A stretch of DNA of 64,000 nucleotides, from assembly GCF_009496535.1 (NCBI RefSeq), contig NZ_WIDL01000003.1, forward strand, positions 142,312-206,311, read 5' to 3'. Below the pieces are notes generated by a model. That model was not told the DNA's origin, ran no database searches, and saw only the letters and a list, made by a program, of their open reading frames with translations. The stretch comes from Stenotrophomonas sp. MYb238. GTDB taxonomy: Bacteria; Pseudomonadota; Gammaproteobacteria; Xanthomonadales; Xanthomonadaceae. A program made the translations under genes and the position numbers. This document shows, in pieces, positions 41,907 to 52,673 of this stretch; positions within the stretch are counted from its first letter, which is position 1; every line of letters starts with the position of its first letter.

Positions 41907-41912
41907 TAGAAT
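41907..41912 (+). promoter_or_regulatory. -10 box of ndk (TAGAAT)
   Basis: TAGAAT about 95 bases before the ndk ATG. The predicted start site lies just upstream of a hairpin terminator at 41936, so the leader may be attenuated. Confidence 0.4.
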
Positions 41913-41935
41913 TGGCCACCGCAATTCAGGCTAAG

Positions 41936-41959
41936 CCCGCGTCCGCACGCGGGTTTTTT
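41936..41959 (+). terminator. Intrinsic terminator inside the ndk leader
   Basis: CCCGCG/CGCGGG stem with loop TCCGCA and a run of six T, lying between the candidate ndk promoter and the ndk gene rather than after a gene. A further short pair GAATT/AATTC sits just upstream (about 41909-41927). This arrangement can serve as a transcription attenuator or mark the 3' end of a very short RNA. Confidence 0.7.
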
Positions 41960-42002
41960 CATGTACCCTCGGGCCGACCGGCCCAAAACCCGGAGAATTT
42001 CC

Positions 42003-42428
42003 ATGGCGCTGGAGCGCACTCTTTCCATCATCAAGCCCGATGCCGTCGCCAAGAACGTGATCGGCGAGATCTACGCCCGCTTCGAGAAGGCCGGCCTGAA
42101 GGTCGTGGCCGCCAAGTACAAGCAGCTCTCGCGCCGCGAAGCCGAAGGTTTCTACGCCGTGCACCGCGAGCGTCCGTTCTTCAACGCGCTGGTGGAGTTC
42201 ATGATCTCCGGCCCGGTGATGATCCAGGCCCTGGAAGGCGAGAACGCCGTGCTGGCCCACCGCGACCTGCTGGGCGCCACCAACCCCAAGGAAGCCGCGC
42301 CGGGCACCATCCGCGCCGACTTCGCCGAGTCCATCGATGCCAACGCCGCCCACGGCTCGGACTCGGTCGAGAACGCCGCGATCGAAATCGCTTACTTCTT
42401 CGCCGCCACCGAAGTGGTCTCGCGCTGA
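42003..42428 (+). CDS. ndk: Nucleoside diphosphate kinase
   Basis: Ndk balances (d)NTP pools by transferring the gamma phosphate via a phosphohistidine. The 141-aa protein starts [21 protein letters not shown] and carries [20 protein letters not shown] with the phosphoacceptor His (H117 by family numbering). All conserved active-site residues (Lys in IIKPDA, Tyr/Arg in [11 protein letters not shown]) are visible. ATG 42003 lies 6 bases after GGAG. rlmN follows 23 bases later, a conserved arrangement in gammaproteobacteria. Confidence 0.97.
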   Translation: MALERTLSIIKPDAVAKNVIGEIYARFEKAGLKVVAAKYKQLSRREAEGFYAVHRERPFFNALVEFMISGPVMIQALEGENAVLAHRDLLGATNPKEAAPGTIRADFAESIDANAAHGSDSVENAAIEIAYFFAATEVVSR

Positions 42429-42451
42429 GCAGTACGTAGAAGGTTGAAGCC

Positions 42452-43669
42452 GTGAACGAGGTCGTACAGTCCCCCGCCATCCAGCCGTTGCCCAAACCGG
42501 CGCCCACGGCTGGCAAGCAGAACCTGCTCGACCTCGATCGCGCGGGCCTGGAAACGTTCTTCGTCGAGACCCTTGGCGAGCAGAAGTTCCGCGCCCACCA
42601 GGTGATGAAGTGGATCCACCATCGCTACGTCACCGATTTCGACCAGATGACCGACCTCGGCAAGTCGCTGCGCGCCAAGCTGCAGCAGCATGCCGAGGTC
42701 GTCGTCCCGAACATCGTGTTCGACAAGCCCTCCGCCGACGGCACCCACAAGTGGTTGCTGGCGATGGGCGTGGATGGCAGGAACGCCATCGAGACCGTCT
42801 ACATTCCCGACAAGACCCGCGGCACGCTGTGCGTGTCCTCGCAGGTCGGCTGCGGCCTGAACTGTACCTTCTGTTCGACCGCCACCCAGGGCTTCAACCG
42901 CAACCTGACCACCGCCGAGATCATCGGCCAGGTGTGGGTCGCGGCGCGCCACCTGGGCAACGTGCCGCACCAGATGCGCCGCCTCACCAACGTGGTGATG
43001 ATGGGCATGGGCGAGCCGCTGATGAATTTCGACAACGTCGTGCGCGCGATGAGCATCATGCGCGACGACCTGGGCTACGGCCTGGCCAACAAGCGCGTGA
43101 CCCTGTCCACTTCGGGCCTGGTGCCGCAGATCGACCGGCTTTCGGTCGAGAGCGACGTGTCGCTGGCGGTGTCGCTGCATGCGCCCAACGACGAGCTGCG
43201 CGAGACGCTGGTGCCACTCAACAGGAAATACCCGATCGCCGAGTTGATGGCGTCCTGCGCGCGCTACCTGCGCGGCAACAAGAAACGCGATTCGGTGACG
43301 TTCGAATACACCTTGATGAAGGGCATCAACGACCAGCCCGAGCACGCCCGCCAGCTGGCGCGGCTGATGCGCCAGTTCGACAACGCGGTGCAGGCCAAGG
43401 ACTCGGGCAAGGTCAACCTGATTCCGTTCAATCCGTTCCCGGGCACGCGCTACGAGCGCTCGGACGAGGAGCAGATCCGCGCCTTCCAGAAGATCCTGCT
43501 CGACGCGCAGGTGCTGACCATGGTGCGGCGTACCCGCGGCGACGACATCGATGCGGCCTGCGGCCAGCTCAAGGGGCAAGTGATGGACCGCACCCGCCGC
43601 CAGGCCGAGTTCAACCGCCTGCTGCAGGCCCAGGATGCGCTCCAGGCGCAGCGGGACACGCTTGCCTGA
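42452..43669 (+). CDS. rlmN: 23S rRNA (A2503)/tRNA (A37) C2-methyltransferase, radical SAM
   Basis: RlmN methylates C2 of A2503 in 23S rRNA and A37 of some tRNAs through a radical-SAM mechanism. The 405-aa protein has the cluster motif [15 protein letters not shown] (CxxxCxxC), the SAM-binding [14 protein letters not shown], and the cysteine near the C-terminus used for methyl transfer (ACGQLKG). [15 protein letters not shown] and INRKYPIAE-like segments complete the barrel. It overlaps pilF by 35 bases, as often seen in the rlmN-pilF-rodZ cluster. Confidence 0.96.
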   Translation: MNEVVQSPAIQPLPKPAPTAGKQNLLDLDRAGLETFFVETLGEQKFRAHQVMKWIHHRYVTDFDQMTDLGKSLRAKLQQHAEVVVPNIVFDKPSADGTHKWLLAMGVDGRNAIETVYIPDKTRGTLCVSSQVGCGLNCTFCSTATQGFNRNLTTAEIIGQVWVAARHLGNVPHQMRRLTNVVMMGMGEPLMNFDNVVRAMSIMRDDLGYGLANKRVTLSTSGLVPQIDRLSVESDVSLAVSLHAPNDELRETLVPLNRKYPIAELMASCARYLRGNKKRDSVTFEYTLMKGINDQPEHARQLARLMRQFDNAVQAKDSGKVNLIPFNPFPGTRYERSDEEQIRAFQKILLDAQVLTMVRRTRGDDIDAACGQLKGQVMDRTRRQAEFNRLLQAQDALQAQRDTLA

Positions 43670-44456
43670 GCGCCTGCCCGTCGTGCTGCTGGCCGCGCTG
43701 CTGCTCGCCGGCTGCGGCGGGCACGGCATCAAGGCGACCCAGGTGCGGTGGGACCAGCAGGCGTCGCAGCAGGTGGACGTGCGCGATGGCCGGCAGGCGC
43801 GCAGGCACCAGCGCTACCAGGAGATCGTGCGGCTGGCGGGCGACAGGTACGGCCGCGGCCAATTGGATGAAGCCTTCGGCTACGCCCGTTCGGCGCAGAA
43901 GCTCGATCCGGCCAATCCGGCGGCCTATACGCTGCAGGCGGTGATCGAGGGCCGGCGCGGCAGGCAGGAGGCCGCGGGCGAGCTTTATCGCCGGGCCGCG
44001 GAGCTGGCGCCGCGTCAGGGGGACGTGCTGAACAACTACGGCGCCTGGCTCTGCGCCAATGGGCATCCGGCCGAAGCGCTGGTCTGGTTCGACCGTGCAT
44101 TGGCCGATGCCGCTTACGAGCCCAGGGCCGACGCACTGGCCAATGCCGGCGGTTGCGCGCTGGATGCCGGCCAGCGCGAGCGCGCCGCCCAGGACCTGCG
44201 GCAGGCGCTGGAACTGGCGCCCGACAACGCCTATGCGCTGGAGTCGATGGCGCGCAGCGAGTTCCTGCAGGGCCGTTATTTCGAGGCGCGGGCCTTCTAC
44301 CAGCGGCGCCTCGCGGCTGCGCCTGCCACGCTTTCCGTGTTACAACTTGCCATTCAGATTGAAGAACGGCTGGGCGACAGGAGTGCCGTCAGCCGATACC
44401 AGCAGCGGTTGCGCGAGGAATTTCCTGCAGGCGCGACCCCGAATTCCCAGGGCTGA
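43635..44456 (+). CDS. pilF: Type IV pilus biogenesis lipoprotein PilF
   Basis: PilF (PilW) is the outer-membrane pilotin that helps assemble the PilQ secretin. The 273-aa protein has an Arg-rich N-region, signal [16 protein letters not shown] with a lipobox, and TPR repeats ([62 protein letters not shown]). PilF and RodZ are neighbours in E. coli-type genomes and the same order is seen here. The start at ATG 43635 overlaps rlmN by 35 bases; TTG 43662 would give a shorter signal and is also possible. Confidence 0.88.
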   Translation: MRSRRSGTRLPERLPVVLLAALLLAGCGGHGIKATQVRWDQQASQQVDVRDGRQARRHQRYQEIVRLAGDRYGRGQLDEAFGYARSAQKLDPANPAAYTLQAVIEGRRGRQEAAGELYRRAAELAPRQGDVLNNYGAWLCANGHPAEALVWFDRALADAAYEPRADALANAGGCALDAGQRERAAQDLRQALELAPDNAYALESMARSEFLQGRYFEARAFYQRRLAAAPATLSVLQLAIQIEERLGDRSAVSRYQQRLREEFPAGATPNSQG

Positions 44457-44462
44457 TGCATT

Positions 44463-45311
44463 GTGAGCAATGATCCGGGTATGAACGCTTTAGAGGGGGC
44501 GGTGGGCTGCGGGGAGCGGCTTCGCCAGGCGCGTGAAGCGGCCGGTCTGTCGCTGGCGGAGGTCGCCGGGCGGCTGCACATGCCGGTGCAGGTGGTCGCC
44601 GCGCTGGAAGAAGAACGATGGGAGCGGCTTGGCGCGCCGGTGTTCGTGCGCGGGCAGTTGCGCAGCTATGCGCGCCTGCTCGGCGTGGACCTGGGCGAGC
44701 TCCTGCAGCAGGCGCGGATCGCGCCGGTCGAACCGCCCAAGCTGGTCAGTCATACCCATACCCCGCGCGTGCGCCGGGTGGCCGAAAGCCTCGGCCGCCG
44801 GGCGGTCTACGTCGTGATCACCGCGGTGCTGGCGGTACCGGTCTGGTACGCGTTCCAGAGCAAGTTCGGCGTTGCGCCCCCCAGCACGGCGTCGCTGGAC
44901 GTCGTGCCGGACGCGGCGTCGGTGGCCGCGGCGCAGCGGGCGGACGAACCCGCTACGCGCCCGGCGACCGAGCGTGCGCCCTACATCGCATCGATGACGC
45001 CGCTCGCGCGGCAGGCCGCCGAACCGCAGGCGTCCGCGGCATCCGCGGGCCTGACCCTGGATTTCCGCGGCGACAGCTGGGTGGAAGTTTCGGCTCCGGA
45101 TGGCTCCATCGTCGAGAAGGCCCTGGTCCGGGCCGGCGAGAAGCGCAGTTATGCGGCCGGTCAGGTGGCGCGCATGAAAGTAGGCAACGCCTCGGAGGTG
45201 GACTTCCAGCAAGGCGGTGGAAGCGTCGACCTTGCGCCGTATACCAGCGGTAATAATGTGGCCCGCTTTACGGTATCCTCTGACGGCTCCGTGGCGCCCG
45301 TTTCGCACTGA
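44463..45311 (+). CDS. rodZ: Cytoskeleton protein RodZ
   Basis: RodZ links MreB to the cell wall machinery. The 282-aa protein has an N-terminal Xre-type helix-turn-helix (ERLRQAREAAGLSLAEVAGRLHM, PVFVRGQLRSYARLLGVD), one transmembrane helix (AVYVVITAVLAVPVWYAF, about 118-135) and a C-terminal periplasmic DUF4115 domain (LDFRGDSWVEVSAPDGSIVEKALVRAGEK; the W(V)EV pattern). GTG 44463 is chosen as it lies 6 bases after the pilF stop. In E. coli ispG and hisS follow, but here yfgM follows directly and ispG is elsewhere in the window. Confidence 0.9.
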   Translation: MSNDPGMNALEGAVGCGERLRQAREAAGLSLAEVAGRLHMPVQVVAALEEERWERLGAPVFVRGQLRSYARLLGVDLGELLQQARIAPVEPPKLVSHTHTPRVRRVAESLGRRAVYVVITAVLAVPVWYAFQSKFGVAPPSTASLDVVPDAASVAAAQRADEPATRPATERAPYIASMTPLARQAAEPQASAASAGLTLDFRGDSWVEVSAPDGSIVEKALVRAGEKRSYAAGQVARMKVGNASEVDFQQGGGSVDLAPYTSGNNVARFTVSSDGSVAPVSH

Positions 45312-45370
45312 AACGAGCGCAGATCAAAACAACAAGGCTCCCCCGGCAGGGATTGGAGCGAGAGTTACGC

Positions 45371-46012
45371 ATGGCGATTGACGACCTGCTCGACGAGCAT
45401 GAACAAGGCGAACGTGTCCGCACCTGGCTGCGCCAGAACGGCGCTGGAATCATTGGCGGGATAATCCTGGCGCTGGCGGTGATCGGTGGCTGGAAGTGGT
45501 GGCAGAACGAACAGGTGGGCAAGCTGGCCGCGGCCAACAGCCGCTATGACGCCGTCTCCCGCAGCCTGCAGTCCAAGAACCTGGACGAGGCAGTCAAGGA
45601 AGTGGCTGCGCTGGAAGGCAGCAAGGCCGGCATCTACGCCGACCTGGCGGCGCTGGAACTGGCCAAGGCCCAGGTCGAGGCGGGCAAGAACGAGGATGCG
45701 ATCAAGACCCTGCGCGGGTTGAAGGTCGAAGGCGAGTTCAAGACCCTGATCGACCAGCGCATCGCCCGGCTGCTGATCGAGACCGGCAAGCCCGCCGACG
45801 CGCTGGCGCTGCTCGGCAACGCCGACGACAGCGCGGGCCTGGAGATCCGTGGCGACGCCATGGTGGCGCAGGACAAGCGCGAACAGGCGCGCGACCTGTA
45901 TACGCAGTCGCTGGCCAAGCTCGACGTGGCCGCTCCGCAGCGTCGCCTGCTGGAAATCAAGCTGATGGACGCCGGCGGTACCGTCGCCGATCCCGCGGCG
46001 GAGAAGATCTGA
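45371..46012 (+). CDS. yfgM: YfgM-type ancillary translocon protein
   Basis: YfgM is a membrane-anchored TPR protein that associates with SecYEG and periplasmic chaperones. The 213-aa protein starts MAIDDLLDEHEQGERVRTWLRQNG, has one helix (GIIGGIILALAVIGGWKWW), then a TPR-like periplasmic domain (YDAVSRSLQSKNLDEAVKEVAALE, LAALELAKAQVEAGKNEDAIKTL). Its stop overlaps the ATG of bamB (TGATG). ATG 45371 gives the normal family N-terminus. Confidence 0.9.
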   Translation: MAIDDLLDEHEQGERVRTWLRQNGAGIIGGIILALAVIGGWKWWQNEQVGKLAAANSRYDAVSRSLQSKNLDEAVKEVAALEGSKAGIYADLAALELAKAQVEAGKNEDAIKTLRGLKVEGEFKTLIDQRIARLLIETGKPADALALLGNADDSAGLEIRGDAMVAQDKREQARDLYTQSLAKLDVAAPQRRLLEIKLMDAGGTVADPAAEKI

Positions 46013-47208
46013 TGAAGCTCAAGCATGTTGCGGGCATCGCGCTGGTCGCGGTGGCGCTGAGTGGTTGCTCGACGGTGAAGGGCTGGTTCGCCGGCAAGGA
46101 CGCCGAAGCCAAGAAGGCGCTGGAACCGGCCGAGCTGGTCAAGTTCGAGCCCACGGTCAAGGTCAGCAGGATCTGGTCGGCGAACGTCGGCAAGGGCGAA
46201 GGCCGGATCGGCGTGCGCCAGGCGCCGGTCGTGGCCGACGGCCGCGTCTATGCGGCGGCGGTGCAGGGGGGCGTGCACGCGCTCGACCTGCAGACCGGCA
46301 AGCAGATCTGGGAATACGAGCCGGCCAAGGAAAAGAAGAAGGCCAAGCTGCGCCTGTCCGGTGGCCCGGGCGTGGGCGAGGGCCTGGTCGTGATCGGCAC
46401 GCTGGACGGCCAGGTGATCGCGCTCGACGCGGCCGACGGCAGCGAGAAATGGCGTGCGCGGGTGCCGGGCGAGGTGATCGCGGCGCCCGCCGTGGCGCAG
46501 GGCCTGGTATTCGTGCGCAGCAACGACGGCCGCACCACCGCGCTGGATGCCGGCAGCGGCGAGCGCCGCTGGTTCAACTCGCAGGAACTGCCCATGCTGA
46601 CCGTGCGCGGCAACGCGCCGGTGGTGGCGGGTCCGGGTGTGCTGTTCATCGGCAACGACGACGGCACGCTGAGCGCGCTGGCGATGCAGGACGGCCGTCC
46701 GCTGTGGGAGCAGACCATCGGCACCCCGGAAGGCCGCACCGAGCTGGAGCGCATGGCCGACGTGGATGGCGCCCCGGTGCTGGAAGGCAACAACCTGTAC
46801 GTGACCAGCTTCAAGAACGAGACCATGGCCATCGAAGGCCCGAGCGGACGTCCGCTGTGGTCGCGCGACCATGGCGGCGGCGGTGGCCTGGCGGTGTCCT
46901 CGGGCAACGTCGTGGTGACCGACGGCAAGGGCACGGTCTTCGGCCTGGACAAGACCTCCGGGTCGGCGATGTGGTCGCAGCAGGCGCTGGCACGGCGTTC
47001 GGTGACCGGTCCGGCGATCCAGGGCGACTATGTCGTGGTCGGTGACTACAAGGGTTACCTGCATTGGCTGCATCTGGGCGACGGCGCCCTGGCGGCCCGC
47101 GAAAAAAGCGGGCGCGACCGGGTGATCGCGCAACCCATCGTCGCCGACGGCGTCCTGCTGGTGCAGAACGTGGACGGCAAGCTGACCGCCTGGCGGTTGG
47201 CGAATTAA
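46012..47208 (+). CDS. bamB: Outer membrane assembly lipoprotein BamB
   Basis: BamB is the beta-propeller lipoprotein of the BAM complex that inserts outer-membrane proteins. The 398-aa protein has a lipoprotein signal (MKLKHVAGIALVAVALSGCSTV) and repeated PQQ-type blades such as VYAAAVQGGVHALDLQTGKQIWEY, VVIGTLDGQVIALDAADGSEKW and LFIGNDDGTLSALAMQDGRPLWEQ (segments shown in part). Length fits BamB (392 in E. coli). The gene is tightly coupled to yfgM and 12 bases before der, the conserved order. Confidence 0.95.
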   Translation: MKLKHVAGIALVAVALSGCSTVKGWFAGKDAEAKKALEPAELVKFEPTVKVSRIWSANVGKGEGRIGVRQAPVVADGRVYAAAVQGGVHALDLQTGKQIWEYEPAKEKKKAKLRLSGGPGVGEGLVVIGTLDGQVIALDAADGSEKWRARVPGEVIAAPAVAQGLVFVRSNDGRTTALDAGSGERRWFNSQELPMLTVRGNAPVVAGPGVLFIGNDDGTLSALAMQDGRPLWEQTIGTPEGRTELERMADVDGAPVLEGNNLYVTSFKNETMAIEGPSGRPLWSRDHGGGGGLAVSSGNVVVTDGKGTVFGLDKTSGSAMWSQQALARRSVTGPAIQGDYVVVGDYKGYLHWLHLGDGALAAREKSGRDRVIAQPIVADGVLLVQNVDGKLTAWRLAN

Positions 47209-47220
47209 GGAGTCCAAGCG

Positions 47221-48621
47221 ATGCTGCCTTTGGTCGCCCTGGTTGGACGGCCGAATGTCGGCAAGTCGACCATCTTCAATGCCTTGACGCGTACGCGTGA
47301 CGCCCTGGTCCACGACCAGCCCGGCGTCACCCGCGACCGCAACTATGGCGTCTGCCGGCTCGACGAGGACAATCCGTTCCTGGTCGTCGATACCGGCGGT
47401 ATCGACGAAGAGGAAGAAGGCCTGGCCGGCGCCACCGCGCGCCAGGCCCGCGCCGCCGCCGCCGAGGCGGACCTGATCCTGTTCGTGGTCGATGCCCGCG
47501 ACGGCACCTCGGCGCTGGACGACGAGATCCTGTCCTGGCTGCGCAAGCTGTCGCGTCCCACGCTGCTGCTGATCAACAAGATCGACGGCACCGACGAGGA
47601 CGCGGTGCGCTCGGAGTTCGCCCGCTACGGTTTCGGCGAGATGCTCACGGTCTCGGCCGCGCACCGCCAGGGGCTGGACGACCTGCTGGCGGAAGTGCTC
47701 GAGCGCCTGCCGGAAGAAGGCACGACCGAAACCCTGGACAACGATCCGGCGCGTGTGCGCATCGCCTTCGTCGGCCGACCCAACGTCGGCAAGTCCACGC
47801 TGGTGAACCGCCTGCTGGGCGAGGAGCGCATGATCGCTTCCGACGTGCCCGGTACCACCCGCGATTCGATCTCCGTGGACTTGGAGCGCGACGGGCGCCT
47901 GTATCGCCTGATCGACACCGCCGGCCTGCGCCGCAAGTCGCGCGTGGACGAGGTGGTCGAGAAGTTCTCGGTGGTCAAGACGCTGCGCTCGATCGAGGAA
48001 TGCCAGGTCGCGGTGCTGATGCTCGATGCCAGCGAAGGCGTCACCGACCAGGACGCCAGCGTGCTCGGCGCCGTGCTCGATGCCGGTCGCGCGCTGGTGA
48101 TCGCGATCAACAAGTGGGACGGGCTCACCGACTACCAGCGCGAGCAGGCCGAGACCCTGCTGTCGCTCAAGCTCGGTTTCGTGCCCTGGGCCGAGGTGGT
48201 GCGCATTTCCGCCAAGCACGGCTCGGGCCTGCGCGAGCTGTTCCGCGCGGTGCATCGCGCGCACGCTTCGGCCACGCACGAGTTCAGCACCAGCGAAGTG
48301 AACAAGGCGCTGGAAATCGCCTACGAGAGCAATCCCCCGCCGAGCATCCGCGGCCATGTCTCCAAGCTGCGCTACGTGCACCCGGGCGGCAGCAACCCGC
48401 CGACCTTCATCGTGCACGGCACGCGCCTGAAGGAACTGCCGGATTCGTACAAGCGCTACCTGGAGAATTTCTTCCGCAAGCGCTTCAAGCTGGTGGGCAC
48501 GCCGGTGACCTTCCTGTTCCGCGAGGGCGCCAACCCCTACGAGGGCAAGAAGAACGTGCTGACCGAACGCCAGGTCAAGGCGAAGCGGCGCCTGATGAAG
48601 CATGTGAAAGGCCGGAAGTGA
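47221..48621 (+). CDS. der: GTPase Der (EngA)
   Basis: Der is an essential tandem-GTPase that assists 50S ribosome assembly. The 466-aa protein has two G domains: [16 protein letters not shown] with DTGGI and NKIDG in the first, and [17 protein letters not shown] with DTAGL and NKWDG in the second, followed by the KH-like C-terminal domain ([36 protein letters not shown]). Length matches E. coli (490) minus a short tail. ATG 47221 is preceded by AAGGAG. A terminator follows. Confidence 0.97.
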   Translation: MLPLVALVGRPNVGKSTIFNALTRTRDALVHDQPGVTRDRNYGVCRLDEDNPFLVVDTGGIDEEEEGLAGATARQARAAAAEADLILFVVDARDGTSALDDEILSWLRKLSRPTLLLINKIDGTDEDAVRSEFARYGFGEMLTVSAAHRQGLDDLLAEVLERLPEEGTTETLDNDPARVRIAFVGRPNVGKSTLVNRLLGEERMIASDVPGTTRDSISVDLERDGRLYRLIDTAGLRRKSRVDEVVEKFSVVKTLRSIEECQVAVLMLDASEGVTDQDASVLGAVLDAGRALVIAINKWDGLTDYQREQAETLLSLKLGFVPWAEVVRISAKHGSGLRELFRAVHRAHASATHEFSTSEVNKALEIAYESNPPPSIRGHVSKLRYVHPGGSNPPTFIVHGTRLKELPDSYKRYLENFFRKRFKLVGTPVTFLFREGANPYEGKKNVLTERQVKAKRRLMKHVKGRK

Positions 48622-48629
48622 TCATGCAG

Positions 48630-48654
48630 GGGCGGCCGCAAGGCCGCCCTTTTT
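48630..48654 (+). terminator. Intrinsic terminator after der
   Basis: GGGCGGCC and GGCCGCCC form an 8-bp stem with loop GCAA followed by five T. It lies 8 bases after the der stop. Confidence 0.9.
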
Positions 48655-48851
48655 GTCTGCGGCTGTCCCTACGTAGGCTGCCTTTCGGGCCTTTACCGCG
48701 TTTGGGCGCCATTTCAGGCCGGCGCTTCGCCACGCGCGTGAATGTTGCCGCGCCACCTCGTAACGCCGCGTTGTCGCTGTCAAAACCGCTTCTGGCGGTT
48801 TCTGTGCCTTGCGGACAGCGGGATGAATCGGGCCCACAGGGAAGGCATGGC

Positions 48852-48857
48852 CGATAA
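48852..48857 (+). promoter_or_regulatory. -10 box of moeB (GATAAT)
   Basis: GATAAT ends 7 bases before ATG 48865, so the mRNA should be nearly leaderless. This favours 48865 over the in-frame ATG at 48847 that lies upstream of the box. Confidence 0.5.
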
Positions 48858-48864
48858 TCCCGCC

Positions 48865-50004
48865 ATGAGCATCCGCGAACTGACCCCGGAACAGGCCCGC
48901 GTCCGCCAACTGGCCGGCGCGGTGTTGATCGACGTGCGCGAGGCGCACGAACGCGCCGCTGGCATGGCCGAAGGTGCGCGGGGCGCGGCCTCGGGCGAAC
49001 TGCTGGCCGATCCGGCGCTGTTCCTGCCGCTGCCGGAGCAGGAGATCATTTTGCTGTGCCAGAGCGGCAGGCGTTCGGCCGATGCGGCCGTGGCACTGTC
49101 GGCTGCCGGCTATGCCGATGTGGCTTCGGTCGCGGGTGGAACGCTGGCGTGGCGGGCGGCGGGATTGCCGCTGGTGCAGCCCGAACTCGATGCCGGCGAG
49201 CGCGACTTCCTTGACCGGTATTCGCGGCACCTGTTGCTGCCGCAGGTGGGCGAGGCCGGACAGCGGCGCCTGCAGCGCTCGCGGGTGCTGCTCGTCGGCG
49301 CCGGCGGGCTGGGCGCGCCGGCGGCGTTCTACCTGGCCGCGGCGGGGGTAGGGCGGCTGCGCATCGTCGACGACGACGTGGTGGAACGCAGCAACCTGCA
49401 CCGGCAGATCATCCATACCGATGCCGGAATCGGCACGGCCAAGGTGGAGTCGGCGCGCGCGCGCCTGCTCGCGCTCAATCCGCACATCGAGGTGGAGGCG
49501 ATCGCGCAGCGGGTGACGTCAGGCAATGTCGATGCGTTGATGCAAGACGTGGACGTGGTGCTGGATGGTTCGGACAACTTCCCGCTGCGCTACCTGCTCA
49601 ACGATGCCTGCATCAAGCACGCCAGGCCGCTGGTATATGCGGCGATAGAGCGTTTCAACGGCCAGGTGGCCGTGTTCGATGCTGGCCGCCGGCGCGGCCA
49701 GGTGCCCTGCTACCGCTGCCTGTTCCCCGAACCGCCGCCGCCGGAATTCGCGCCCAACTGCGCCGAGGCCGGCGTGCTCGGCGTGCTGCCGGGACTGGCC
49801 GGGGTGATGCAGGCCGCCGAGGCGCTCAAGCTGCTGCTGGACATCGGCCAGCCGCTGGCCGGACGCCTGCTGCGCTTCGACGCGCTGGGCATGCGCTTCC
49901 GCGAGAGCGGCGTGCATCCCGATCCCGATTGCCCGGTCTGCGCGCCGGGCCGCGCGTTCCCGGGCTACATCGACTACGCCGCGTTCTGCGCCCATCGCGG
50001 TTGA
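48865..50004 (+). CDS. moeB: Rhodanese-MoeB/ThiF-type adenylyltransferase fusion
   Basis: A 379-aa protein that adenylates the C-terminal glycine of a MoaD/ThiS-like sulfur carrier. Unusually for E. coli but common in Xanthomonadaceae, the order is an N-terminal rhodanese domain ([15 protein letters not shown], active loop LLCQSGRRS with its Cys) then the ThiF/MoeB domain: [21 protein letters not shown] (ATP loop), [29 protein letters not shown], and zinc ligands in CYRCLFPE and [10 protein letters not shown]. The rhodanese domain can supply the sulfur. Whether the partner is molybdopterin or thiamine synthesis cannot be told from sequence; MoeB is the closer match. Confidence 0.87.
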   Translation: MSIRELTPEQARVRQLAGAVLIDVREAHERAAGMAEGARGAASGELLADPALFLPLPEQEIILLCQSGRRSADAAVALSAAGYADVASVAGGTLAWRAAGLPLVQPELDAGERDFLDRYSRHLLLPQVGEAGQRRLQRSRVLLVGAGGLGAPAAFYLAAAGVGRLRIVDDDVVERSNLHRQIIHTDAGIGTAKVESARARLLALNPHIEVEAIAQRVTSGNVDALMQDVDVVLDGSDNFPLRYLLNDACIKHARPLVYAAIERFNGQVAVFDAGRRRGQVPCYRCLFPEPPPPEFAPNCAEAGVLGVLPGLAGVMQAAEALKLLLDIGQPLAGRLLRFDALGMRFRESGVHPDPDCPVCAPGRAFPGYIDYAAFCAHRG

Positions 50005-50053
50005 TCGCCGCTGCCGGGCGCGCCGGCGGGATGTCGCGCCGCGCCGAATCGGG

Positions 50054-50059
50054 GACAAT
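50054..50059 (+). promoter_or_regulatory. Candidate -10 box of folD (GACAAT)
   Basis: GACAAT lies 27 bases before the folD ATG, in the 82-base gap after moeB. Confidence 0.35.
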
Positions 50060-50086
50060 AGCCGGCCCGTTCCCGCCCCCACGCCC

Positions 50087-50971
50087 ATGACCCTGCCTGC
50101 CGATGCCTCCGCGGCGACCTCCCGCATCCTCGACGGCCGCCGTATCGCCGAAGAGCTGCTCGACGACCTGAAGCTGCGCGTGGACGCGCGCCTCGCGGCC
50201 GGCCGTCCGCGGCCTGGGCTGGCGGTGGTGCTGGTCGGCGGCGACCCGGCCTCGGCGGTGTACGTGCGCAACAAGCGCCGCGCCGCGGAGAAGGTCGGCA
50301 TCGAGGCGTTCGACCACGACCTGCCGGCGGGCACCACCGAAGCGCAGCTGCTGGACCTGATCGACCGGCTCAACGCCGACCCGAAGATCCACGGCATCCT
50401 GATCCAGCTGCCGCTGCCGGGCATCCCCGACGCCAACCGGCTGATCCAGCGCATCGATCCGCGCAAGGACGTGGACGGCTTCCACCCGCAGAACGTGGGG
50501 CACCTGGCGCTGCGCGAATTCGGCCTGCGCCCGTGCACGCCGCGCGGCATCATCACCCTGCTGTCGCATACCGACCAGCCGGTGCGCGGCCGCAACGCCA
50601 CCATCGTCGGGGTCAGCAACCACGTAGGCCGGCCGATGGGGCTGGAACTGCTGATCGCCGGCTGCACCGTCACCAGCTGCCACAAGTTCACCCCGCGCGA
50701 CGAACTGGAGCGGGCGGTGCGCAACGCCGACATCCTGGTGGTGGCGGTGGGCATCCCGCAGCTGATCCCGGGCGAGTGGGTCAAGCCGGGCGCGGTGGTG
50801 ATCGACGTCGGCATCAACCGCCTGGACGATGGCCGCCTGGTCGGCGACGTCGGCTTCGAGGCGGCGTCCCGCCACGCCAGCTGGATTACCCCGGTACCGG
50901 GCGGCGTCGGCCCGATGACGGTGGCCACGCTGATGCAGAACACCATCGAGGCGGCCGAAGCGGCGGACTGA
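50087..50971 (+). CDS. folD: Methylenetetrahydrofolate dehydrogenase/cyclohydrolase
   Basis: FolD oxidises 5,10-methylene-THF to methenyl-THF and hydrolyses this to 10-formyl-THF. The 294-aa protein has [25 protein letters not shown] with the catalytic Lys, [27 protein letters not shown], and the NADP-binding [17 protein letters not shown], followed by [15 protein letters not shown]-like ending (here [18 protein letters not shown]). Length fits the family (about 285-300). Alone in its transcript, with a candidate promoter in the gap after moeB. Confidence 0.96.
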   Translation: MTLPADASAATSRILDGRRIAEELLDDLKLRVDARLAAGRPRPGLAVVLVGGDPASAVYVRNKRRAAEKVGIEAFDHDLPAGTTEAQLLDLIDRLNADPKIHGILIQLPLPGIPDANRLIQRIDPRKDVDGFHPQNVGHLALREFGLRPCTPRGIITLLSHTDQPVRGRNATIVGVSNHVGRPMGLELLIAGCTVTSCHKFTPRDELERAVRNADILVVAVGIPQLIPGEWVKPGAVVIDVGINRLDDGRLVGDVGFEAASRHASWITPVPGGVGPMTVATLMQNTIEAAEAAD

Positions 50972-51085
50972 GCCGGTCCGGGGCCGCGCCGGCTGCGACC
51001 GGCACCCTCTGCGGAGCCCTGAACGGCGCGCGCCGGCGCGACACTGCATCGCACCGGCCCCCTGCCATCGGCGCCCGAACAAGGG

Positions 51086-52579
<1,494 letters not shown>

Positions 52580-52592
52580 CGCGGCAGCGGGC

Positions 52593-52627
52593 AAAGAGGA
52601 ACGTGGACGTGTCCCGTTCCTCTTTCT
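52593..52627 (+). terminator. Hairpin between guaB and guaA
   Basis: AAAGAGGAACG and CGTTCCTCTTT form a perfect 11-bp stem with a TGGACGTGTCC loop, followed by a pyrimidine tail. It probably ends most guaB transcripts and would let guaA be expressed separately. Confidence 0.7.
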
Positions 52628-52673
52628 CTATGTGTTCCCCGATTTTCGTTTTCACCGATTCGTCCCGGCAGCC

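Noticed and set aside
45634-48603. 989-codon minus-strand frame opposite yfgM, bamB and der
   Set aside because: Spans three well-identified genes and two of their boundaries; composition is that of a shadow frame.
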